A DNA stretch of 26,219 nt from a virus. The position numbers and the translations under genes were made by a program. Positions 1 to 6,571 of this stretch are shown one piece after another. Each line of letters begins with the position of its first letter. Within the stretch, counting starts at the first letter, position 1. The DNA lies in the IMG/VR virus record IMGVR_UViG_3300031785_000049, positions 1 to 26,219 of that record. One strand, 5' to 3'. The notes under the pieces are model-generated. The model was not told the origin of the DNA. It was given only the letters and a program-made list of their open reading frames with translations, and made no database searches.

Positions 1-5
1 CCCAT
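1..5 (-). CDS. Possible start of a leftward gene (first codons only)
   Basis: On the minus strand an ATG sits at 5-3. An AGG-containing purine-rich stretch (AAGGCAGG) lies about 6 bases upstream, and a sigma-70-like promoter lies further upstream at 87-59. Only the start codon and two more bases are inside the window, so nothing can be said about the product. The promoter, ribosome binding site and ATG order is what supports a gene here. Confidence 0.35.
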
Positions 6-28
6 TTTTTACCTGCCTTTTCTTTAAC

Positions 29-47
29 GATTCGACTTTTTCGAATC
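29..47 (-). repeat. Perfect 7-bp inverted repeat in the leftward leader
   Basis: GATTCGA (29-35) and TCGAATC (41-47) pair perfectly around a 5-base loop. If the minus-strand promoter starts transcription near 52-50, this hairpin lies at the extreme 5' end of the leftward mRNA, where it could stabilise the transcript. It could equally be a repressor operator. There is no T-tract in the leftward reading, so a terminator is unlikely for that strand. Confidence 0.5.
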
Positions 48-58
48 TACTGAAATTA

Positions 59-87
59 AATCTAGTTGAAGTTTCAAATCTTGTCAA
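59..87 (-). promoter_or_regulatory. Sigma-70-like promoter firing leftward
   Basis: Read on the minus strand, a perfect -35 box TTGACA (87-82) is followed by exactly 17 bases and a -10 box TAGATT (64-59, 4 of 6 to consensus). It points at the putative gene start at the left edge. It is the best host-type promoter in the window, as expected for an early phage promoter read by the host polymerase. Confidence 0.6.
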
Positions 88-142
88 GCACCAAAAGAAC
101 ACGAGCCGAACATTAGCTTTTTTTTATTGTTTTGTTTCCCTT

Positions 143-313
143 ACGCATAGGGCATAAATATCTTAAAGTCGTTTCAACGCATAGGAACTAATTTTAAATC
201 AATGTGGGACGCATAGGGGCATATATACGCATACGAGGGCAAATCTAGATGTAAAGTTTAGATTTAGATTTCCCTATATACGAGTACGCATTATGCCTAC
301 GCATGTGTATGCG
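143..313. repeat. Clustered ACGCAT repeats
   Basis: Six copies of ACGCAT begin at 143, 177, 209, 227, 286 and 299, several extended to ACGCATAGGG or ACGCATAGGGGCATA. The last copy is part of a short palindrome, CGCAT...ATGCG (300-313). A further inverted copy, ATGCGT, is at 553-558. Spacing is irregular (34, 32, 18, 59, 13 bases), which argues against CRISPR or simple tandem repeats and suits protein binding sites such as an operator array or iteron-like origin. The binding protein is unknown. Confidence 0.6.
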
Positions 314-390
314 AGGGGGGATTTAACCTAGCTACCCCCTATATATAGTACGTAAGTAGAGAAAAATTATGTGGTAACTTGTCTAATTAG

Positions 391-455
391 GTACTGTGGT
401 GTAGCAGGTATATTACACGACAAGGAAGGTATAGTTGAGAACTACACCACCGTAC
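391..455 (+). other. Long stem-loop, 13 of 14 bp paired
   Basis: Arms 391-404 and 442-455 are complementary at 13 of 14 positions (mismatch 395/451), closing a 37-base loop. Inside the loop and arm, GTGTA (400s) and TACAC (414-418) offer an alternative small stem. There is no T-run after it, so it is not a standard terminator. It could be a structured leader or small RNA, or a cruciform-forming protein site. Its length and near-perfect pairing in non-coding sequence make it unlikely to be chance. Confidence 0.6.
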
Positions 456-486
456 ACTATGTCCTACTTTAACAGTAAAGGGGACT

Positions 487-528
487 AAACACAAGCGTTT
501 AAAATTTTCTTTTAAATGTGTAGTGTTT
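487..528 (+). other. AT-rich imperfect hairpin
   Basis: TTTAAAA (498-504) pairs with TTTTAAA (510-516) around a 5-base loop. An outer stem can form from ACACA (489-493) with TGTGT (517-521), leaving a 4-base bulge. It lies about 30 bases after the long stem-loop and may act with it. It is weaker evidence than the 391-455 structure because AT-rich pairs arise easily in this genome. Confidence 0.35.
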
Positions 529-684
529 GTCGTTTTGTGCGTGAGCGGACATATGCGTGCAATTTTTTTAAAAATTTAATAACCTTATTCCTTGGGTACT
601 AGCCTTGTGGTAATCCCAGTCCTTATCCTTGATAAGTAGCTAGCTTTTAGCCGTCCGATAGCTCCTTTACCTGTAAATACCTTA

Positions 685-713
685 TTAAAAAATATTTGTA
701 ACTTTACTATAAC
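685..713 (+). promoter_or_regulatory. Candidate rightward promoter
   Basis: A weak -35 box TTAAAA (685-690, 4 of 6) is spaced exactly 17 bases from a -10 box TATAAC (708-713, 5 of 6). Transcription would begin near 720, only about 8 bases before the first ATG of the rightward genes at 728, giving a nearly leaderless message. In sequence this AT-rich a chance match is quite possible. Confidence 0.35.
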
Positions 714-727
714 AGTATGATATCTAT

Positions 728-1207
728 ATGCAAGAACTAGGTAGACAACTTGTTAGGAAGTGGTATGAGACTATAGTTGACACAGATGGCAACATCGTGT
801 ATGTCGTGCGTCCTGCTGGTAAAGAAGAAAAAGAAAAGGGTGCTGATTTTTTTATAGTATCTAATGAATTAGAATCTAAGTTTCTTAAAGTAAAAACAGA
901 TAAAGAAATAATAAAAACAAACCTAGTTTCTTTAGAACTATACAAAGAAAACGACCAACTAGAAATAGGCGAAGCCATGCAAACATTCCCAGATTACTTT
1001 TTCTACTGGATTTACCCAACCGCCGAGCTTCTTTACTGGAATCCTTCAGAGCTAAATCCCTACCTAATAAAACAGGTAATAGAAATAAAAAAATTTTTTT
1101 CACACACAATAAAGCTAGAGAAGAGCGAGTTGCTCGCAACAGGGCTGGTACGTACGCATACGATATCGGAAAATTTATTACAAGAAATCCTAAATAAAAA
1201 ATATTAA
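728..1207 (+). CDS. Hypothetical protein, 159 aa, first rightward gene
   Basis: I do not recognise this family. The product has a charged N-terminal half, with Lys/Glu-rich stretches around residues 35-45 and 57-65, and an aromatic central patch near residues 90-108 (FPDYFFYWIYP region). There is no signal peptide or clear membrane helix. The ATG at 728 is the only ATG before residue 80, and the frame is closed by a stop at 710-712. No Shine-Dalgarno sequence precedes it, which fits a nearly leaderless mRNA from the candidate promoter at 685-713. It opens the rightward operon, directly before the train of tiny genes. An early or regulatory role is possible but unsupported. Confidence 0.7.
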   Translation: MQELGRQLVRKWYETIVDTDGNIVYVVRPAGKEEKEKGADFFIVSNELESKFLKVKTDKEIIKTNLVSLELYKENDQLEIGEAMQTFPDYFFYWIYPTAELLYWNPSELNPYLIKQVIEIKKFFSHTIKLEKSELLATGLVRTHTISENLLQEILNKKY

Positions 1208-1216
1208 TATAAGCAA

Positions 1217-1336
1217 ATGGGTAAGTTAATTGCAATTTGCAAAAGTTGCAGCAAACCACTTGAGATAACCAAGAAGCACAAGAAATGTGTTAATCTTGGT
1301 TGCATAAGATATAATGTAATTATTATAAGGAGATAA
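1217..1336 (+). CDS. Mini zinc-ribbon-like protein, 39 aa
   Basis: This short ORF encodes four cysteines in two knuckle-like pairs, Cys8-x2-Cys11 (CKSC) and Cys24-x4-Cys29 (CVNLGC), separated by a Lys-rich linker, which resembles a minimal zinc ribbon. The C-terminus is Ile/Arg-rich. It starts 9 bases after the preceding stop and has no strong ribosome binding site. The next gene begins one base after its stop. Zinc binding and nucleic-acid contact are inferred from the cysteine pattern only. The ORF is short, so it could be non-coding, but the paired cysteines and its place in a gap between genes favour a real gene. Confidence 0.55.
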   Translation: MGKLIAICKSCSKPLEITKKHKKCVNLGCIRYNVIIIRR

Positions 1337-1337
1337 C

Positions 1338-1403
1338 ATGTACGGTAAAATGTATGGTAAGCCTAAGAAGAAAAAGGGCAAAAAAAAGAAAAAAAGAATG
1401 TAA
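1338..1403 (+). CDS. Tiny Lys-rich peptide, 21 aa
   Basis: The peptide starts with a short tandem repeat (MYGKMYGK), and 12 of its 21 residues are Lys or Arg. A clear Shine-Dalgarno sequence, AAGGAG (1328-1333), lies 5 bases before the ATG, the best ribosome binding site in this part of the window, which is why I accept so short a gene. Its stop overlaps the next start (TAATG). It probably binds nucleic acid or simply couples translation into the downstream gene. Function unknown. Confidence 0.55.
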   Translation: MYGKMYGKPKKKKGKKKKKRM

Positions 1404-1693
1404 TGGCACACGAGACGCGTAAGAAGAATCTATTAAAGAAGCATGGACTATCAGGTGTTAACAAACCAAAACGCACACCAAAACATCCTAAAAAGTCGCA
1501 TGTTGTTTTAGCTCAAGAAGGACATACTTTAAAGCTAATTAGGTTTGGACAACAAGGTGTCTCAGGTGCAGGCAAAAGTCCTAAGTCAGCTAAAGATAAA
1601 GCTAGAAGAAAATCTTTTAAGGCACGTCATGCTAAGAATATTAAAAAAGGAAAGATGTCTGCTGCCTATTGGGCAAACAAGACAAAATGGTAG
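1403..1693 (+). CDS. Small basic phage protein, 96 aa (DUF6321-like)
   Basis: A Lys/Arg-rich protein with an ordered core. Residues about 32-55 hold a KSHVV...LIRFGQQGV motif, and the C-terminus has FKARHAKNI followed by an AAYWANKTKW ending. I recall this combination from small conserved proteins of marine phages, annotated as a domain of unknown function (DUF6321, from memory). The start overlaps the previous stop (TAATG), implying translational coupling. The next gene follows after 12 bases. A role in binding phage DNA is plausible from charge but is not shown. Confidence 0.85.
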   Translation: MAHETRKKNLLKKHGLSGVNKPKRTPKHPKKSHVVLAQEGHTLKLIRFGQQGVSGAGKSPKSAKDKARRKSFKARHAKNIKKGKMSAAYWANKTKW

Positions 1694-1705
1694 AGGAGAT
1701 ATATT

Positions 1706-1972
1706 ATGGCAAAAAAGAAACCAGCAAGAAAACCAATAAACGCAAAGACAAAAGCAACTTTGCAAAAGAAAGCTGCAAACTCTAAATATACTTATGGACA
1801 GCTTGCACAAGTATACAGAAGAGGACAAGGAGCATATTTATCATCAGGTAGTAAGTCAGCTTCCATGGCTGCTTGGGCTATGGGGAGAGTTAATAGTTTT
1901 ATTAGGGGTGGTCATTCTCAAGATAATGACATAAAGAAAAAAGGTAAATCTAGTGCCAAAAAGAAAAAATAA
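1706..1972 (+). CDS. Small basic phage protein, 88 aa (DUF5824-like)
   Basis: The middle of the protein (residues about 37-70) carries the pattern YRRGQGAYLSSGS followed by WAMGRVNSFIRGG. I recall this from the DUF5824 family of marine phages and some large DNA viruses; the name is from memory. Both ends are Lys-rich, and the C-terminal tail is almost entirely Lys, Ser and Gly. A GAGGAG ribosome binding site lies about 9 bases upstream of the ATG. The gene overlaps the next one by 20 bases in a different frame. Molecular function is unknown. Confidence 0.85.
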   Translation: MAKKKPARKPINAKTKATLQKKAANSKYTYGQLAQVYRRGQGAYLSSGSKSASMAAWAMGRVNSFIRGGHSQDNDIKKKGKSSAKKKK

Positions 1973-2135
1973 ATACGAAAAAGGTGTTCCTGCAAAATAC
2001 CTTAAGAATAAAAAAAATCCTAAATCTAAAGTTGCTGCTGAAATAAAAAGAACAGCTAAAGCATATAAAGAAGGTAGATACATAGATTTGAAAGCTGTAC
2101 AGAAATCAAGAGCAACAAGAAAGAAAAAAAGATAA
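1953..2135 (+). CDS. Small basic phage protein, 60 aa
   Basis: It begins at a GTG inside the 3' end of the previous gene (20-base overlap) and ends at a TAA that overlaps the next ATG. The protein reads PKRKNKYEKGVPAKYLKNKK, then an AAEIKRTAKAYKEGRY motif, then a basic tail. The AEIKRTAKAYKxG core resembles short repeats I recall in cyanophage and giant-virus small proteins. The coherent motif in a second frame across the overlap supports a real gene rather than a shadow. Function unknown. Confidence 0.8.
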   Translation: MPKRKNKYEKGVPAKYLKNKKNPKSKVAAEIKRTAKAYKEGRYIDLKAVQKSRATRKKKR

Positions 2136-2191
2136 TGGAGGAAACAGAAATTGAATATTCAGGTAATCCTAATTGGGCAGGTGATGATTGA
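2135..2191 (+). CDS. Possible 18-aa acidic mini-ORF
   Basis: An ATG overlapping the previous stop (TAATG) opens an 18-codon frame rich in Glu and Asp, whose TGA stop overlaps the next ATG (TGATG). It is acidic, unlike its basic neighbours. It may be a true micro-gene or only a coupling leader that carries ribosomes to the next start. Evidence is limited to the two overlapping junctions. Confidence 0.35.
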   Translation: MEETEIEYSGNPNWAGDD

Positions 2192-2313
2192 TGGCTAAAA
2201 CTGTAAGTTGGATGTGGAAGGGTAAAAGGTATTATGGTACGCTCATTAGAGAAACTAAAACACATAAGTTTGCTAGAACAAAAAACGGAAAGATAAAGAA
2301 AATTAAAAAATGA
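2191..2313 (+). CDS. Small basic protein, 40 aa
   Basis: The start overlaps the preceding TGA (TGATG) and the frame ends just past the next ATG. The product begins MAKTVSWMWKGKRYYGTL and ends in a Lys-rich tail (KIKKIKK). The alternating pattern near the N-terminus could form a small beta hairpin. I do not recognise a family. Membership in the coupled train of tiny basic genes and strong Lys bias support coding. Function unknown. Confidence 0.6.
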   Translation: MAKTVSWMWKGKRYYGTLIRETKTHKFARTKNGKIKKIKK

Positions 2314-2483
2314 AAGTTAAAGGCGTAGATATATCAAAACTTACTAAGTCTCAACAAAAGGCTATGAAAAAACATTCCAAACATCATACAAAAAAACATA
2401 TGCAATTTATGTATAACAGTATGAGAAGAGGAGCTAGTTTTAGCAAAGCACATGTAAATGCACAAAAGAAAGTAGGTAAATAA
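2310..2483 (+). CDS. Small basic phage protein, 57 aa (LTKxQQ...HHTKKHM family)
   Basis: Residues 11-30 carry LTKSQQKAMKKHSKHHTKKH, followed by a MRRGASFSKAH segment and a KKVGK end. I recall this order in short proteins of cyanophages and other marine phages that have no assigned function. The many histidines (about residues 22-30) are unusual and might bind metal or a nucleic-acid backbone. The start overlaps the previous stop by 4 bases (ATGA), and the stop overlaps the next ATG (TAATG). Confidence 0.75.
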   Translation: MKVKGVDISKLTKSQQKAMKKHSKHHTKKHMQFMYNSMRRGASFSKAHVNAQKKVGK

Positions 2484-2614
2484 TGCCAAAAAGTAATGGT
2501 AAATATTCTGACGCACAGAAAAAAATTGCACGAGTTGCTCCACCATTTGACAAAATAACTGGTGCTGATTTTAAAAAATTAAGACAAAGCGGTAAACGAA
2601 AAAAGAAAAGCTAA
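2483..2614 (+). CDS. Small basic phage protein, 43 aa (KITGADFKKLR family)
   Basis: The motif KYSDAQKKIARVAPP (residues 7-21) is followed by DKITGADFKKLR and a basic tail. Similar short proteins occur in marine phages in my memory, with no known function. Both ends overlap neighbours (TAATG at each junction), so it is translationally coupled on both sides. Confidence 0.75.
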   Translation: MPKSNGKYSDAQKKIARVAPPFDKITGADFKKLRQSGKRKKKS

Positions 2615-2826
2615 TGGCTAATTTATTTAGTGAGCCTAAAGCACTTAAGAAATGGGCGATTGCATTAGCTAACGCTTGTGGTGGACAAGAAGTACAGCAA
2701 TCAAGTATTAAATTAAATCAACATAATGTTGCAAAAGTAGATAAATTGTTAGAACAATTTGTTATAGATTACAACTTCAATATGCAAACTATGAATGAAG
2801 TAAGAGCAAAACAAGAAGAAGAATGA
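2614..2826 (+). CDS. Hypothetical protein, 70 aa
   Basis: An all-helical looking protein: a basic amphipathic N-terminus (EPKALKKWAIALANAC), a Gln/Asn-rich middle and an acidic C-terminal end. It is less basic than the other genes of the train. Its place immediately before the terminase large subunit is where a small terminase subunit often lies, but 70 residues is very short for one and no HTH is obvious, so I do not call it that. The start overlaps the previous stop (TAATG) and the stop overlaps the next ATG (ATGA). Confidence 0.7.
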   Translation: MANLFSEPKALKKWAIALANACGGQEVQQSSIKLNQHNVAKVDKLLEQFVIDYNFNMQTMNEVRAKQEEE

Positions 2827-2936
2827 AAAAATCATATTGGATAAGATTTAAAAATAGTGATTTTAAAAAAGATAAAGAATTAGTTTACAAGATGTTAACT
2901 GATTTAAGAATAAAAGAAATGGATATTAATGCCTAA
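2823..2936 (+). CDS. Small basic protein, 37 aa
   Basis: It begins in an ATGA overlap with the preceding gene and runs 8 bases into the terminase gene. The peptide (MKKSYWIRFKNSDFKKDKE start) is basic with aromatic residues near the N-terminus and a probable helix after residue 18. I do not recognise a family. The chain of overlaps on both sides supports translation and coupling to the terminase start, which itself has no strong ribosome binding site. Confidence 0.55.
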   Translation: MKKSYWIRFKNSDFKKDKELVYKMLTDLRIKEMDINA

Positions 2937-4839
2937 TTTAGTTTGTGTATCTCCAGAATGCGACAATGCATTACCTAAAGGTAAAAGAAAGTATTGTTCT
3001 GATACTTGTAAATGGAGAGAACAAAAAAGAGTACATAGAAATGCAAAACAAAATAGAGAATACAAACCAGAAGTAAAAAAAGTAAATAAATCTAAAGTAG
3101 CTACAACAAGACGAGGTGCTTTGTATGACAAGTTTGTAGAAGAAGGTTATGCATTAGATTTAATGAACGGAACAATGAAGCGTAATGCAATAGCAGAATT
3201 ACTAGGTTGTACTCCAGCACATATTTCTAGATTACTTGGTGCATATCAAGAAGATATAGAACAAGCAGCACAAACAAAAAATTGGAAAAAATCAGAAGCT
3301 ACATTACAAGCAGAAAAAGATTTCCAAGATTTTAGAGATATGTATTTTCAAACAGAAAAAGGTGAGTTGTTTGAAACAGCAGACTTCCATAAAGTATGGA
3401 TAGACTCAATTATAAAAGCTATAGAAACAGGTGGACAACAAATGATTTTATCTCCACCTAGACATGGCAAAACAGAATTACTTATACATTTTGTAGTTTG
3501 GCTTATATGTACTAATCCTAATATTAGAATTATGTGGGTTGGTGGTAATGAGGACATTGCAAAAAACTCTGTGTCATCAATTATGGATACATTAGATAAC
3601 AATGACAAATTAAAAGAAGCATACTGTGGACCAGGTGGTAGTTTTAAACCAGCAAACAGAACTGGTAAATCTTGGTCACAAAATCAATTTTCTGTAGCAA
3701 CAAGAACTATACCTGGTATTAAATCACCTACAATGATTGGTATAGGTAGAGGTGGTAAGATTCTATCAAGAGACTGTGACATAATTATTGCAGATGACAT
3801 TGAGGACCACAGTTCTACAATGCAACCTAAGTCAAGAGAAAACACAAAACAATGGTGGACAACAACATTAGGTTCTAGAAAAGAAGAACATACAGCTATG
3901 GTCATTATTGGTTCAAGACAACATCCAGAAGATTTGTATTCATCACTTTTAAACAATACAGCTTGGGAAACAATAGTAGAAGAAGCACATGATAGCATGT
4001 GTGCAATACCAGAGTTTGATGAAGACAAACATACAGATTGTATGTTATGGAGTAGTTTTAGAACTTTTAAATGGTTGATGAACAGAAAGAACGATGCATT
4101 GACTACAGGCGGACTTAAAAATTTTGAAATGGTCTATTTAAATAAAGCAATAGCAGAAGGTCTTAATATATTTAATCCTGAGATAATAGAAGAATGTTAT
4201 GACCCATCAATACCTCTTGGTTATATACCACAACATAGTTATCTAGTTGCAGGTTTAGACCCTGCTGCTACAGGATATCAAGCAGGTTTTTTATGGGCTG
4301 TAGAAACAGAAAGCGGTAAACCTAAGCTAACAATGGTTGATTTAGAAAATCATCAAGGTGGAGGTCTAGATGAGGCATTAGAGCTTATGAAGAAATGGTA
4401 TGATAAATATAATTGTTATCATTGGGTTATAGAAGAGAATGGTTTTCAAAAAGCTATTAGACAAGATGAAAGAATTAAAAAGTTTGCAGCAACACAAGGT
4501 ATAAAACTAGAAGGACACGAAACACATAAAAACAAATGGGACGAAAAATTTGGTGTTACATCATTAGCTCCTATGTTTCAAGAAGGTGTAATAACATTAC
4601 CTTTTGGTGATGATGAAGGAATATCTAAATCTATACTATACACAAAGCAACTGACATATTTTGCGTCTAAAGGTCAAGGTAAAAGAGGTATGGCATCAGA
4701 TGTTGTAATGGCATCATGGTTTCCTATGAAAACTGTTAGGACATTAACTAGACTCACATATGCTGATTTGTCCTATGATTACGCACCAAGCTATGATAAT
4801 TATGATACTATGGATTGGAACGAGTTACCTTGGAGTTAA
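2929..4839 (+). CDS. terL: Terminase large subunit with N-terminal zinc-finger and HTH-like region
   Basis: The DNA-packaging motor: an ATPase that pumps DNA through the portal and a nuclease that cuts the concatemer. The Walker A motif SPPRHGKTE is at residues 175-183, Walker B CDIIIADDIED at 283-293, and an ATPase coupling-type motif (IGSR) near 328. The RNase-H-like nuclease shows acidic residues at D444 (AGLDPA), E502/E503 (VIEENG) and D591 (ASDVVMA). At 636 aa it is longer than many TerL proteins. The extra N-terminus has four cysteines (C6, C11, C23, C27) in a zinc-finger arrangement and an HTH-like helix pair around residues 83-105 (AIAELLGCTPAHISRLL). No separate small subunit is recognisable, so this part may recognise DNA. 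The gene overlaps the upstream 37-aa gene by 8 bases. Confidence 0.95.
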   Translation: MPNLVCVSPECDNALPKGKRKYCSDTCKWREQKRVHRNAKQNREYKPEVKKVNKSKVATTRRGALYDKFVEEGYALDLMNGTMKRNAIAELLGCTPAHISRLLGAYQEDIEQAAQTKNWKKSEATLQAEKDFQDFRDMYFQTEKGELFETADFHKVWIDSIIKAIETGGQQMILSPPRHGKTELLIHFVVWLICTNPNIRIMWVGGNEDIAKNSVSSIMDTLDNNDKLKEAYCGPGGSFKPANRTGKSWSQNQFSVATRTIPGIKSPTMIGIGRGGKILSRDCDIIIADDIEDHSSTMQPKSRENTKQWWTTTLGSRKEEHTAMVIIGSRQHPEDLYSSLLNNTAWETIVEEAHDSMCAIPEFDEDKHTDCMLWSSFRTFKWLMNRKNDALTTGGLKNFEMVYLNKAIAEGLNIFNPEIIEECYDPSIPLGYIPQHSYLVAGLDPAATGYQAGFLWAVETESGKPKLTMVDLENHQGGGLDEALELMKKWYDKYNCYHWVIEENGFQKAIRQDERIKKFAATQGIKLEGHETHKNKWDEKFGVTSLAPMFQEGVITLPFGDDEGISKSILYTKQLTYFASKGQGKRGMASDVVMASWFPMKTVRTLTRLTYADLSYDYAPSYDNYDTMDWNELPWS

Positions 4840-4843
4840 ATAA

Positions 4844-6571
4844 GTGACACCAGAACAAATATTGGACAGAGCTGTATATCTTAGACATATGCACAGAGAT
4901 GCATTACCTGATAGACATAGATTTAAAAGCATACTAAATGGTGGAGAAAAAGGCATAGCAGAACTTTTAGGTACAACAAAAGTAGATAGTGGTAACTTAC
5001 CAGCACCTAATCTAATGTTATCTGCATTAGATAGATTAGCTCAAAAAATAGGTAAGACACCAACTACAGAAGTACAAATAACAAATGCTAGAGATAGTGG
5101 TCGTAATAAAGTTAAAAAAGAAAAACTTGAAAGAATAATTACATCTTACGACAATATGCAAAAACTAGAATTACAACTACCACAAGTAGCTAGATGGTTA
5201 CCTGGTTATGGTTTTGCAGTATGGGTTATAACAACTAAGAAAGACACAAACGGAAATATATATCCTTGTGCAGAGTTAAGAAATCCTTATGACTGTTACC
5301 CTGGTTATTTTGGTAATATGCAAGAACCACAAGAACTTGTTATTGTTTCTAACATACCTCTAAAAGAATTAATTAAAATGTATCCTGAACTTAAATCATG
5401 GTACAACACACAAGACGAAGATAGAGAAAATAACCCAGCAGGCATATATGGACTTAATGATAACGATGGTAGTTGGGCTAACTCTGGTGAAGATGGCGAT
5501 GTAATTATTGAATACATGAATCCTGAAGGTACTTATGTTGTACATCCAGCTTCTAAAAAGATTGTTGATTTTGTACCTAATCCTCTTAAATCAGGACCAG
5601 CATTTGTTGTTGCTAAAAGATTTAGTTTTGATAAATTACAAGGACAGTTTGACCAAGTTATAGGTTTAATGGCAGCTATGGCAAAAATAAACATTTTATC
5701 TGTTATAGCTATGGAAGATGCAGTTTTTACAGAAACAAACATTATTGGCGAAATAGAGTCAGGTAAGTATAGAAAAGGTAGACATTCTATAAATTACTTA
5801 GCTCCTGGTTCTCAAGTAGTAAAACCAATAACTAATTTGCCATATCAGTTGTTTGAATCTGTAGGAAGACTCGAAAGACAATTAAGAGTAGTAGCAGGTT
5901 ATCCAGTTCAAGATGATGCAATATCTCCTAATTCTTTTGTAACAGGTAGAGGTCTAGAAGAACTAGAGTCTGGCGTAGGTCAGATGGTATCTGAATACCA
6001 CACTATTTTAGAATATGCGTTACAAGAAGTAGATGCAAAGCGTCTTGAGCTAGATGAAATTTTGTTAGGTAACAAACGTAAACCTATGACAGGAACATAC
6101 AAAGGAGCATCCTTTGCAGAGTTTTATACTCCAGATAGAGATATTGATAGTAACTATATGACTAAAAGAAAATATGGTGCTATGGCTTCTTTTGATGCAC
6201 CTAATAAAATAATTACTGGTTTGCAATTATTACAAGCAGGAATTATAGACAAAGAGACAATGCAACAAGAAATGGATGGATTAGATAATATAGTTCAAAT
6301 TAATGAAAGAATAACAAAACAAAAAACAGAAGAAATATTATTTCAGATGTTATTGCAACAATCACAACAAGGTGATACAAAAGCAATGATGGCTGTTGTA
6401 GAAATATATAATAATCCAAAAGCTATTGGTAGTACATTAGAAAAATTCTTTTCAGCAGTAGGTGAAGAACCATCTCCTGAAGAGCAAGCAATGTTGCAAC
6501 AAGCACAACAAACACAAGCAGTACAACAAGGTGGTCCACCAAATCTACAAGCATTACTTGGTGGTGGATAA
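4844..6571 (+). CDS. Portal protein
   Basis: The likely portal: a ring at one capsid vertex through which DNA enters and leaves. Support comes from position directly after TerL, length (575 aa, in the usual range), and an N-terminal segment typical of portals, with a LMLSALDRLAQKIGK helix near residues 57-71. A mixed alpha/beta body follows, with a long helical region after residue 340. The C-terminal 60 residues are Gln-rich (QQAQQTQAVQQGG), as in several portals. Translation begins at a GTG five bases after the TerL stop; no in-frame ATG near it gives a better start. The stop overlaps the next ATG (TAATG). Confidence 0.85.
   Translation: MTPEQILDRAVYLRHMHRDALPDRHRFKSILNGGEKGIAELLGTTKVDSGNLPAPNLMLSALDRLAQKIGKTPTTEVQITNARDSGRNKVKKEKLERIITSYDNMQKLELQLPQVARWLPGYGFAVWVITTKKDTNGNIYPCAELRNPYDCYPGYFGNMQEPQELVIVSNIPLKELIKMYPELKSWYNTQDEDRENNPAGIYGLNDNDGSWANSGEDGDVIIEYMNPEGTYVVHPASKKIVDFVPNPLKSGPAFVVAKRFSFDKLQGQFDQVIGLMAAMAKINILSVIAMEDAVFTETNIIGEIESGKYRKGRHSINYLAPGSQVVKPITNLPYQLFESVGRLERQLRVVAGYPVQDDAISPNSFVTGRGLEELESGVGQMVSEYHTILEYALQEVDAKRLELDEILLGNKRKPMTGTYKGASFAEFYTPDRDIDSNYMTKRKYGAMASFDAPNKIITGLQLLQAGIIDKETMQQEMDGLDNIVQINERITKQKTEEILFQMLLQQSQQGDTKAMMAVVEIYNNPKAIGSTLEKFFSAVGEEPSPEEQAMLQQAQQTQAVQQGGPPNLQALLGGG

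Larger units (their letters stand above)
1..727. other. Gene-free divergent control region
   Basis: No convincing coding region lies here on either strand apart from a possible start codon at the extreme left edge. The stretch contains a minus-strand promoter, a cluster of ACGCAT repeats, short inverted repeats (for example 241-247 with 259-265, perfect 7 bp), two larger hairpins and a weak plus-strand promoter just before the first rightward gene. It is by far the largest non-coding stretch in an otherwise tightly packed window, so it is probably a regulatory or replication-control region between two divergent operons. That role is inferred from layout and repeats; no specific origin or repressor family was recognised. 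Confidence 0.65.

Noticed and set aside
143-313. CRISPR-like repeat array
   Set aside because: The repeat unit is only 6 to 15 bases and spacing varies from 13 to 59 bases; there are no cas genes.
340-350. T7-type RNA polymerase promoter at CTATATATAGT
   Set aside because: Only a CTATA core is shared with T7-type promoters; no longer consensus is repeated and no phage polymerase gene is visible in the window.
391-455. tRNA-like arrangement in the long hairpin
   Set aside because: A 7-bp acceptor-like pairing and a D-arm-like stem can be drawn, but the anticodon and T arms do not fit, the T-loop consensus is absent and the total length is too short.
885-1259. Minus-strand frame of 124 codons
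   Set aside because: It is antisense to the 159-aa gene and the zinc-ribbon frame, and its Leu/Phe-rich product mirrors the Lys/Glu codons of the plus strand.
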